A DNA stretch of 64,000 nt from Rariglobus sp041662485. Lineage in GTDB: Bacteria > Verrucomicrobiota > Verrucomicrobiia > Opitutales > Opitutaceae. The position numbers were made by a program, and so were the translations under genes. Shown piece after piece: positions 19,438-27,196 of the stretch (position 1 is the first letter of the stretch; each line of letters opens with the position of its first letter). The notes under the pieces are model-generated. The model ran no database searches. It saw nothing but the letters and a program-made list of their open reading frames with translations, and was not told the origin of the DNA. The stretch lies in assembly GCA_041662485.1 (NCBI GenBank), contig JBAZSJ010000008.1, forward strand, positions 75,939 to 139,938, given 5' to 3'.

Positions 19438-19611
19438 ATGCTTGGGAAACCACCGGGCAAAGGGAAGGTGTGGTATCCCACCTTGATCGGCGAATCAGAC
19501 TTGGTCGGCGGCGAAACCGTGACTCTACTCTTCGCGGAATTCCCGGACGGCGCGTCGTCTATTCGCAGGTTCAAAACGCGCGAAATGGTTTTTCCCAAAA
19601 ACCCTCAATAA
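19438..19611 (+). CDS. Small hypothetical protein, 57 residues
   Basis: An ORF of 57 codons begins three bases after the transporter stop. It reads MLGKPPGKGKVWYPTLIGES, then DLVGGETVTLLFAEFPDGAS and a basic end ...RFKTREMVFPKNPQ. The composition is protein-like, with alternating hydrophobic residues suggestive of beta strands, and it is tightly placed behind the transporter gene. No family is recognised. It may be a real accessory protein or the surviving 5' piece of a longer gene. Confidence 0.45.
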   Translation: MLGKPPGKGKVWYPTLIGESDLVGGETVTLLFAEFPDGASSIRRFKTREMVFPKNPQ

Positions 19612-20034
19612 AACAACTTCAAGCCAATGACCAGGGCGTGTCTGCGAAATGCCGGCCCGCCCGCCCGCGTTTCACCAGTGAAGCGATAAAAGGCGCCGGA
19701 CCCGTCTGGACCGGGCCGGGTAAGATTGCTCCCTCGGCGCCACCAAAGCCGATGCGGCGAGCACCAGCGAGCCGACGAACCTCCACTCGCTGGCGCTCGC
19801 GGCCACAATTTCAGGATGCGGCCGGCCTATAGGCTTCGCCACGCGGTTTTGGGATCACGCAGGCGGAGCGGTATCTTGCGGCCCAAGCGACCGCGTGGGC
19901 GGAGCCTTTTACGCGGTTTTGGGGAGAGTCCCTGAACTCACGTTCAGGGCCACGGGGTGGGCGTCGGCTGCAACAATCCAAGGTGGCCATGGTTTTCGTT
20001 TAACCGCTATAAGATCGGGCCGAGATCATACTCC
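19612..20034. other. Gene-free stretch with repeats
   Basis: Contains the long inverted repeat at 19754-19806 and a second part (about 19826-19925) with repeated ACGCGGTTTTGGG segments around a GC-rich stretch. No coding pattern or clear terminator was found. Confidence 0.5.
19754..19806. repeat. Dispersed inverted repeat, family E (GTAGC..CTCGC)
   Basis: The left arm GGCGAGCACCAGCGAG pairs with the right arm CTCGCTGGCGCTCGC, separated by CCGACGAACCTCCA. Nearly the same 53-bp unit lies at 42933-42988. Related forms occur at 34278-34330 and (right half only) 60950-60973. Confidence 0.85.
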
Positions 20035-20751
20035 ATGTCGTTCTTACTCGTCATCCCCGCTTACCGTGAGGGCCGGCGGCTCGCCGATTTTGCCGAGGCG
20101 CTGCTGGCCGCGCTCGTGGAGTCGCGGCTGCCGGTCGAGGTGCAGGTGGTGGACGACGGTTCGCCGGAGGAGGATCGTGCGGCGGAGGCGGCGTTGTGCG
20201 AGCGGTTGCATGCGCGCTGGTCCGGCTGGCGTCCTTTGCGTGCGTTGCCTGTGAACGAGGGGAAGGGCGCCGCGGTGTATGCGGGTTGGGATGCGGCCGG
20301 CGACGTGCGTTGGCTGGGTTTTTGCGACGCGGACGGCAGCGTGCCGCCGGACGAAGTGGTGAGGCTTATGAAGGAGGTGATGGCCTCGGATGATCCGGCG
20401 GTGTGCGTGATCGCCAGTCGCCGGTCGGCACCGGGGAAAACGGTGCGGCGCTCGTGGTTGAGAAGTCTGTTGAGCGCGGTGTTTGCGGCATGGGTGCGCC
20501 GGTGCACGGGCTTGGAGGTGCGGGACACGCAGTGCGGGTGCAAGTTTATGCCGGCGGGGGTTTATCGGACGATCCGGCCGGGGCTGCGCGAGCGGAGGTT
20601 TGTCTTCGATGTAGAACTGCTTTTCCGCGCCGTCCGGTCGGGTGCGCGGGTGCGCGAAGAACCGGTAAACTGGGTCAGCCGTCCGGGCGGCTCGCTGCGA
20701 GTTTGGCGGGATGGAGCGGCGATGGTCGCGGCGGTGTGGCGGTTCAAATAA
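20035..20751 (+). CDS. GT2 family glycosyltransferase (dolichyl-phosphate-glucose-synthase-like)
   Basis: 238 residues from ATG 20035. The GT-A fold is shown by FLLVIPAYREGRRLADF at the N-terminus, VQVVDDGSPEEDR (first aspartates), and LGFCDADGSVPPDEV, the DxD metal site. The segment RDTQCGCKFMPAGVYRTI and the later FVFDVELLFRA are typical of ALG5/DPG-synthase-like GT2 enzymes that load a sugar onto polyprenyl phosphate. There are no C-terminal membrane helices. The stop codon (TAA, 20749-20751) lies at the border of a dispersed repeat (TTCAAATAAAACCG). Confidence 0.83.
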   Translation: MSFLLVIPAYREGRRLADFAEALLAALVESRLPVEVQVVDDGSPEEDRAAEAALCERLHARWSGWRPLRALPVNEGKGAAVYAGWDAAGDVRWLGFCDADGSVPPDEVVRLMKEVMASDDPAVCVIASRRSAPGKTVRRSWLRSLLSAVFAAWVRRCTGLEVRDTQCGCKFMPAGVYRTIRPGLRERRFVFDVELLFRAVRSGARVREEPVNWVSRPGGSLRVWRDGAAMVAAVWRFK

Positions 20752-20855
20752 AACCGTAGCCATAATTTTCTGTCGTAGGGCTCGACCTTGTGTCGAGCCG
20801 GTGGGACATGCGAAGTCGAAAAGACCGCGCGGCCTCACGCAAGGTGAGGCCCTAC
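20743..20855. repeat. Dispersed repeat, family C (two hairpins)
   Basis: Starts TTCAAATAAAACCGTAGCC and contains two hairpins: GGCTCGACcttgtGTCGAGCC and, facing it, GGCCTCACcttgcGTGAGGCC, each preceded by GTAG on its own strand. A second copy, about 85 percent alike by eye, is at 30386-30490. Confidence 0.88.
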
Positions 20856-20933
20856 AAGGATCAGGCAGTTACGACATTATTTGAAATGATCCAAAAACGC
20901 AGTGGAAACCGCAGATCACAGGGCGGTTCAAAT

Positions 20934-21035
20934 AAACCGTATCCGCAACAGGCCGCGCGGAGGACGGTTGCTCCAGGTCCGTCGTGACATTTTTCGAGGA
21001 CGTCCAATCGGATCGGACCTGGAGGTCCGACCTCC
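20934..21035. repeat. Dispersed repeat, family D (GGAGGACGG)
   Basis: A GCGCGGAGGACGG start, a central stretch TCGAGGACGTCCAATCGGAT, and a GGACCTggAGGTCC hairpin end. The inverted copy at 59016-59091 matches almost base for base; 57648-57727 is a more distant member. Confidence 0.85.
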
Positions 21036-21083
21036 ACGCGGCCGCGATTCCGAGCATCGCCTGCAAGGGCGGACTGTCGCTTG

Positions 21084-21133
21084 CTCGCGAAACACTCCCG
21101 CGTTCAAACCATCGCCTGCAAGCAGGCTCCTAC
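21084..21133. repeat. REP pair, family A
   Basis: ATCGCCTGCAAGCAGGCTCC followed by TAC (21111-21133) is a GTAGGAGC-type REP read on the minus strand, with a decayed GCTTGCTCGCG unit in front of it. The same REP appears at 59889-59912. Confidence 0.75.
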
Positions 21134-21150
21134 GGCGGAGGTTCCGGCCG

Positions 21151-22323
<1,173 letters not shown>

Positions 22324-22647
22324 TAAAGCTGAACGAAAAGGCGTCGCCCCATGCCTGCCAAGGGTTTTGTGGAGTTAGTTGGCGAAGGGGTGTGAGCGGG
22401 AGGGGAAAGACTCTTGCGAAAAGGTGAGGAGTGGAGAGGGAAATAGGCATGAAGGCGCGCCCATTTCGGATCAGGGCAGGGTGGCTAAAATGAGAAAATC
22501 ATCTATTTTAATATTTAACCTGAAATGACTAATAAAAGTTTGTCACTTATTAAGTGACAAACTTTCGGATGGGCGGTGGCGAGGGTATATGGCGGGGGCG
22601 TTTGACAGGGTGTGGGTGGGGCTTTAGCTCCATGGAAACCCAAAGAC
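22324..22647. other. Divergent intergenic region carA / kamA-like
   Basis: AT-rich in its middle (22480-22565) and holds the 31-bp palindrome at 22535-22565. The rest probably contains the two promoters, but none can be pinned down. Confidence 0.5.
22535..22565. promoter_or_regulatory. Perfect 31-bp palindrome
   Basis: Arms of 15 bases, AAAGTTTGTCACTTA, mirror each other around a single T. It lies between two divergent genes and has no T-run on either side, so an operator or mobile palindrome is more likely than a terminator. Its plan (AAAGT...CTTATTAAG...ACTTT) resembles the palindromes at 33546 and 51665. Confidence 0.6.
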
Positions 22648-23838
22648 ATGGCTTACTCCGAAGACCGTTCCGCCTGGTTCGAAGGCCAGGGACATTGGCA
22701 GCACGTTCCCGCAAGCGACTGGAATGACTGGGGCTGGCAGCTCAAAAACCGGCTGACCAAGCTGGAGGACCTTGAGCGCACCATGACGTTGACGCCTGAT
22801 GAGCGGGCGGGAGTGCTGTTCGCGAGTCACAAGCTGGCACTGGCGATCACCCCTTATTTTTTCAACCTGATCGACCGCGACGATCCCAACTGTCCGATCC
22901 GTTTGCAGATGATTCCGCGCTCGGGGGAGGCGCAGCTGCATTCCGAGGAGATGCTGGATTCTCTCGGTGAGGACGAACATTCGCCGGTGCCGGGCCTCGT
23001 GCATCGTTACCCGGACCGCGTGCTGTTTCTGGTGACGGACCGGTGCGCGGCCTACTGCCGTTACTGCACGCGCAGCCGGCTGGTTTCCAACGCGCAGGAC
23101 TACAACTTCCATCCGGAATACGAGCAGGGGCTGCGCTACATCGAGGCGCATCCGGAAATCCGCGACGTGCTGCTGTCGGGCGGCGATCCGCTGCTGCTGT
23201 CGGACAGGAAACTGGATCACCTGCTCGGGCGTTTGCGGGCGATCAAGCACGTGGAGTTTATCCGCATCGGTTCGCGCATCCCGGTTTTCCTGCCGCAGCG
23301 CATCACGCCGGAGCTGTGCGCGATCCTGAAAAAACACGGGCCGATCTGGATGAGCATTCACACCAATCATCCGAAGGAGGCGACCGCCGAGCTGCGTGAC
23401 GCGTGCGAGCGGCTGAGCTTCGCCGGTGTGCCGTTGGGCAACCAGAGCGTGTTGTTGAAGGGCGTGAACGATGACGCCGAGGTGATGCAGGCGCTCGTCC
23501 ACCGGTTGCTGCGGATGCGCGTGCGGCCTTACTACCTTTATCAGATGGACCTCATCACCGGGGGTTCGCACTTCAAGGTGGATGTGCGCAAGGGCATGGA
23601 GATCATCCAGGCGTTGCGCGGGCACACGACCGGCTACGCGGTTCCTCAATACGTGATCGATGCGCCGGGCGGCGGCGGCAAGGTGCCGATGAATCCGAAC
23701 ACCATCGAGAGGATCACCGACACCGAGGTGGTTTTCAAAAACTACGAGGGAAAGACGTTCAGGTATCCGCTGACGTCCACGCCGGTCGCCACCGAGGCCG
23801 CCAAGCCCGTGAAGCTCCACGAGGAGCTGCACGGTTGA
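22648..23838 (+). CDS. KamA family radical SAM aminomutase (lysine 2,3-aminomutase type)
   Basis: 396 residues from ATG 22648; an earlier in-frame start at 22612 would add 12 residues of no family likeness. The radical-SAM cluster is Cys133, Cys137 and Cys140 (DRCAAYCRYC), and the C-terminal PGGGGKVP carries the lysine expected to bind pyridoxal phosphate. Lysine 2,3-aminomutases make beta-lysine for osmoprotection, lysine fermentation, or EF-P modification (EpmB). The length is closer to KamA than to the shorter EpmB. No epmA or abl partner is next to it, so the role stays open. Confidence 0.88.
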   Translation: MAYSEDRSAWFEGQGHWQHVPASDWNDWGWQLKNRLTKLEDLERTMTLTPDERAGVLFASHKLALAITPYFFNLIDRDDPNCPIRLQMIPRSGEAQLHSEEMLDSLGEDEHSPVPGLVHRYPDRVLFLVTDRCAAYCRYCTRSRLVSNAQDYNFHPEYEQGLRYIEAHPEIRDVLLSGGDPLLLSDRKLDHLLGRLRAIKHVEFIRIGSRIPVFLPQRITPELCAILKKHGPIWMSIHTNHPKEATAELRDACERLSFAGVPLGNQSVLLKGVNDDAEVMQALVHRLLRMRVRPYYLYQMDLITGGSHFKVDVRKGMEIIQALRGHTTGYAVPQYVIDAPGGGGKVPMNPNTIERITDTEVVFKNYEGKTFRYPLTSTPVATEAAKPVKLHEELHG

Positions 23839-23849
23839 GTGGCTTTAAC

Positions 23850-23903
23850 GTGGGAGCGAGCTTGCTCGCGAGGATCGAACATCGCGAGCAAGCTCGCTCC
23901 CAC
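23850..23903. repeat. REP pair, family A (GTGGGAGC)
   Basis: Two copies of GTGGGAGCGAGCTTGCTCGC face each other around AGGATCGAAC, forming a 54-bp near-perfect inverted repeat. It begins 11 bases after the aminomutase stop. Sister copy at 33171-33226. Confidence 0.92.
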
Positions 23904-23957
23904 ATCCAAACCCGACGGCGCCCGGAGGTCGCCGTCCACCTGCGGAAGCGCCCGGAC

Positions 23958-24713
23958 TTACTTCAGGGAAAACGTGGCCGTCACCGTGGTGGTGATGGTT
24001 TTTTCGAGCGACGAGGTGTCGTTGTTTCCCTCTGAACTCGTGGCGCTGGAGTAGAGCGGGTTGATCTGCACAATGCCTACGCGGGCCGCGCGAAGTTCTT
24101 TGATCGTGCGTCCGCCCTGGCCGGCGATTTGCTCGGCCCGGCTGCGGGCGTCCTTGGTGGCTTCGGCCATCATCTCGACCTTCGCCTCGCCTGCCTTGGT
24201 GTAGATGAAGTCGATGTCGTCCGAGGAGATCGAGACGCCCTGCTCGATGAGTTGGGCGGAATCGCCCGCGAGTTTGGGCAGGGTCTCGACGTTGGTGGAG
24301 CGCACTTCGAGCGCCTGGGTGGTGCGATAGCCGACTTGGCGGGTGATCTCACCTTCGCTGGTTTTTACGCGTTCCATGATGGGGGAGACTTGCACGGGCT
24401 TGAACACGAAATTGCCTTGGTTGGCGGCGTGAAGGAAGAGTTCCACCTTGGCGGCATCACTTTTAAGTTGCTGGTGGGCGGCGAGCAAAGTGGGCGCTTC
24501 GGTGGCGAAACTGGCGTGCCAGATGGCGAGGTCGGAGCGCACGTTCTTATGGGCGGAGCCGGTGACGTTGATGACTTGGGATACGCTGATGCGGGTCCAG
24601 GCACCGGCGACGATCAAGGCGGTGAAGCAGAGGGAAGCGGCCAAAAAAAGGCCGGCGAGCATGCCAAAAAGATGAGGGCGTGAAGGCGTCATAAAAGAGG
24701 TGGCTTCATTCAC
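23958..24713 (-). CDS. SIMPL domain (DUF541) protein, membrane-anchored
   Basis: 251 residues (or 244 from the second Met). One N-terminal hydrophobic segment (FGMLAGLFLAASLCFTALIV) acts as signal anchor. The rest is a SIMPL/DUF541 domain: it opens with VINVTGSAHKNVRSDLAIW, has an A-K-D-A-R-S-R-A helix (EATKDARSRAEQIAGQGG) and ends in TTTVTATFSLK. The family is periplasmic and widespread, with no settled activity. It converges with the aminomutase gene across the REP pair. Confidence 0.85.
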   Translation of the reverse strand: MNEATSFMTPSRPHLFGMLAGLFLAASLCFTALIVAGAWTRISVSQVINVTGSAHKNVRSDLAIWHASFATEAPTLLAAHQQLKSDAAKVELFLHAANQGNFVFKPVQVSPIMERVKTSEGEITRQVGYRTTQALEVRSTNVETLPKLAGDSAQLIEQGVSISSDDIDFIYTKAGEAKVEMMAEATKDARSRAEQIAGQGGRTIKELRAARVGIVQINPLYSSATSSEGNNDTSSLEKTITTTVTATFSLK

Positions 24714-25057
24714 GACGGAGCGCGGGGATTGTCACATGGAAACTATTCACAATGCGTTACGCGCTTGTTTTCATGTGGTTGTGATTTTTATTATAAAAAT
24801 GAAAATTAATCCGGTTTTTTTTGAGCGTTTGCTGAAGAGCCGCGTCTATCCCCATGTAGTCAGTTTTATGTTTTGTAGTTCTTAGGTTTGTTTGGTGTCA
24901 GGTCACAGAAGCCGTCTCCCGAATGAGGCGGCTTTTGTATTTTCGGGGTCTGAACATGAGGAATTATGTGGGATAACGGGCTTGTGAGTGTGCGGGTTGC
25001 GTGAATCTGAGCGCGCCGAGACAACAACGGGGAAAATTGGGCGTCTCATACTGTGCT
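24714..25057. other. Intergenic region with orphan terminator
   Basis: Divergent spacer between the SIMPL gene and the glycine-zipper gene. It has an AT-rich part (24770-24900) and an isolated terminator at 24909-24943. A 49-codon ORF from 24736 (METIHNALRACFHVVVIFII...) is possible but weak. Confidence 0.5.
24909..24943 (+). terminator. Rho-independent terminator with no gene in front
   Basis: AAGCCGTCTC and GAGGCGGCTT pair around CCGAAT and are followed by TTTTGTATTTT. No recognised plus-strand gene lies upstream, so a short transcript starting in the AT-rich region around 24750-24850 is likely. Confidence 0.65.
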
Positions 25058-25492
25058 ATGAAAAAAACGCTTTTGGTAATGGTCGCGCTGCTGGCGGGGG
25101 CTGTTTCCGCCCAGGCGCAGATTTATAATTCGGGGGCGGCGCAAGGCGCGGTCCTCGGCGGTGTCGCCGGTGCGATCATCGGCAACAACTCGGGCGGCCG
25201 TCATGCGGGTGAGGGCGCTTTGATCGGCGCGATCGCCGGAGCGTTGATCGGCAATGCTGCGGACAACAGCCGTGCGCGCACGGTTTATGTGCAATCGGTT
25301 CCGCCCTGCACGCCTCCGCCCCAAGTGGTCTATGTGCAGACGGCGGCACCGCAGCAGGTGGTCGTTTACCAACAGGCGCCGAGAGTCGTCTATGTGCAGC
25401 AACCGCAGACGGTCGTCTATGTGGATGCGTGGGGACAGCCGCTGTCCTATGGCTACGGACATCGTTATGGCCACGGACATGGACGCCGGTGA
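25058..25492 (+). CDS. Secreted glycine-zipper protein with YVQ repeats
   Basis: 144 residues from ATG 25058 (signal peptide MKKTLLVMVALLAGAVSAQA). Residues about 28-68 are a glycine zipper: GAVLGGVAGAIIGNNSGG and GALIGAIAGALIGNAADNS, two G-x3-G helices of the kind found in outer-membrane lipoprotein-like and pore-forming proteins. The rest is built of repeated VVYVQ units (VYVQSVPP, VVYVQTAAP, VVYVQQP, VVYVDAW) and a His/Tyr/Gly-rich tail (YGYGHRYGHGHGRR). Envelope protein of unknown task. Followed by its own terminator. Confidence 0.83.
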   Translation: MKKTLLVMVALLAGAVSAQAQIYNSGAAQGAVLGGVAGAIIGNNSGGRHAGEGALIGAIAGALIGNAADNSRARTVYVQSVPPCTPPPQVVYVQTAAPQQVVVYQQAPRVVYVQQPQTVVYVDAWGQPLSYGYGHRYGHGHGRR

Positions 25493-25524
25493 TGACCGGT
25501 CCGGCGACTGATCTGATTTTCGCG

Positions 25525-25560
25525 AGCCGCGTTTCCCTCTTGGGGGACGCGGCTTTTTAT
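25525..25560 (+). terminator. Rho-independent terminator of the glycine-zipper gene
   Basis: AGCCGCGT (25525-25532) and ACGCGGCT (25547-25554) pair and are followed by TTTTTAT. Confidence 0.8.
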
Positions 25561-25578
25561 TTGGAGGGTGTCTGAAAA

Positions 25579-25660
25579 GGTAGGGACGGACCGCTGGGCC
25601 GTCCGGTTTGGCGTGCGCTCCACTGGTGACTCGCGGCGGGCCCAGCGGTCCCGCCCTACC
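25579..25660. repeat. Dispersed inverted repeat, family B (GGTAGGG..CCGCTGGGCC)
   Basis: GGTAGGGACGGACCGCTGGG at the left faces CGGGCCCAGCGGTCCCGCCC then TACC at the right. The right border supplies the TAG stop of the neighbouring MoeB-like gene. Other members: 33641-33665 (half), 42769-42847, 50724-50787. Confidence 0.92.
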
Positions 25661-26804
25661 TCGGGCTTGTTTTTTCGCCGCCTTCTTGGGCCGGCGACTG
25701 GGCTGACCAGGCTTTGTAGCCGCCGTGCAGGCTGAGGGCGGAGGTGAAACCGTGGCGGGCGCGGAGGACGGGGAGCGCCTTCAGGCTGCGCACGCCGCCG
25801 GCGCAGTAAACGACGGTGGGGCGCTGCGGGTCGAGCGAGGCGAGGGCGGCGCGGGCGGAGTCGGTGTCGAGCGAGCCGAGCGGAACGTGGGTCGAGGGTT
25901 GGATGGCGCCGAGGGCGCGTTCCCAGTCTTCGCGGACATCTATGAGTTGCACGGAGGCAAGGCGGGCGCGGAGTTCGTCGGCGGAGAGTTCGTCGGGATT
26001 GGAGGCGGGCGCGGCGGAAGGAACGGCGCAGGTTTCGCCGTAGCCGTCGGGCGGGAGTTCGGTGATGGCGCGGCTGGCGGGATCGGCGGCGAAGCGCAGG
26101 GTGCGCGAGGTCATCGTGAGCGAATTCCAGAGGAGGAGGCGGCCGGAGAGCGGTTCGCCGAGGCCGGTGAGGACTTTGATCGCTTCGGTGGCCTGGATGG
26201 TGCCGATGAGGCCGGGGAGGACGCCGAGGACGCCGGCTTCGGCGCAGTTGGGCACGGTGCCGGGCGCGGGTGGCTCGGGGAAGAGGCAGCGGTAGGTGGG
26301 GCCGCCGCGGAGATTGAAGACGCTGGCCTGGCCTTCGAAGCCTTGGATCGCGCCGTAGATGAGTGGGCGGTTGGCGAGCACGCAGGCGTCGTTGACGAGA
26401 TAGCGCGTGGAAAAATTGTCGGAGCCGTCGAGGACGACGTCGTGCGCGGAGACGAGGGCGAGGGCGTTGGTGCGCGTGAGGCGGGCGACGACGGGCGTGA
26501 TGGCGAGAAGCGGATTGAGCGCGAGCAGGCGGCGGGCGGCGGCGGTGGCTTTGGGCAGGCCGGTGTCGGCGGTGGTGTAGAGGACCTGCCGCTGGAGGTT
26601 GGAGACGTCGACGGTGTCGGCGTCGATGATGGTGATGCGGCCGACGCCGGCGGCGGCGAGGTAGAGGAGGGCGGGGCAGCCGAGTCCGCCGGCGCCAATG
26701 ACGAGTACGGAGCCGCGCTTCAGCGCGGTCTGCGCCTCGGGGCCGAAGCCGGCGAGCGAGAGGTGGCGCTGGTAACGGGAAAGTTCGTCGGCGGAAAACG
26801 ACAT
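25656..26804 (-). CDS. MoeB/ThiF-type adenylyltransferase fused to rhodanese
   Basis: 382 residues. Residues about 1-245 are an E1-like domain with the ATP motif VIGAGGLGCPALLYLAAAG, the arginine finger region DVSNLQRQVLYTT, and the catalytic cysteine in PNCAEAGVLGVLPG. Residues about 270-372 are a rhodanese domain with the active Cys334 in VVYCAGGVRS. Such fusions activate and sulfurate the C-terminal glycine of ThiS or MoaD proteins. The usual zinc site is missing: the first CxxC is TYRC and no second CxxC exists. No other thiF is in the window, so it may serve ThiS at 34057. The last residues (PR) and the stop come from a repeat. Confidence 0.9.
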   Translation of the reverse strand: MSFSADELSRYQRHLSLAGFGPEAQTALKRGSVLVIGAGGLGCPALLYLAAAGVGRITIIDADTVDVSNLQRQVLYTTADTGLPKATAAARRLLALNPLLAITPVVARLTRTNALALVSAHDVVLDGSDNFSTRYLVNDACVLANRPLIYGAIQGFEGQASVFNLRGGPTYRCLFPEPPAPGTVPNCAEAGVLGVLPGLIGTIQATEAIKVLTGLGEPLSGRLLLWNSLTMTSRTLRFAADPASRAITELPPDGYGETCAVPSAAPASNPDELSADELRARLASVQLIDVREDWERALGAIQPSTHVPLGSLDTDSARAALASLDPQRPTVVYCAGGVRSLKALPVLRARHGFTSALSLHGGYKAWSAQSPAQEGGEKTSPR

Positions 26805-27196
26805 CCGGCCACCGTCGTCAAAAGGTCCGAAATGCGCAAGAGTTCAGACTAAGCCTAGATCCGATCAGTTTGGTCACAGAGTGCACGGAGCTCGGACACA
26901 GAGAGCACAGAGCGAGGCTCGGTTGCCGCAATGGGAGTGGCAACTCTGCGACTGCGTTTCCGCTAGCGGGCATAACGTATCATAGAATAAGCGAGTTCCG
27001 CAGTTTTCGTCTCGCCCATGGGCAAAAACATGGCAAAATTAACACTGGCATGAATCCCACGGGTTTGTCGCTGCCCTCTCGGACCACGGTCGTTGACGAC
27101 GCGTCCTTTACCTCCTCATTCATGGTGAATATCCAGTAATCGGCCCAAGTAGCAATCAATGGCATTTCCTGGTTCACTCTTAAAATAATATACTGT
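26805..27196. other. Intergenic region, left border of AT-rich segment
   Basis: GC-rich to about 26960, with a CACAGAG motif repeated four times at 26874-26912, then turning AT-rich toward the AIPR gene. A -10-like TAATATACT lies directly before that gene's ATG. No ORF of note. Confidence 0.5.

Larger units (their letters stand above)
20752..21150. other. Gene-free stretch made almost entirely of repeats
   Basis: Three repeat families lie head to tail here (C, D and A). The start motif TTCAAATAAA(A)CCGTA occurs twice (20743 and 20934). No gene is seen. Confidence 0.7.
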
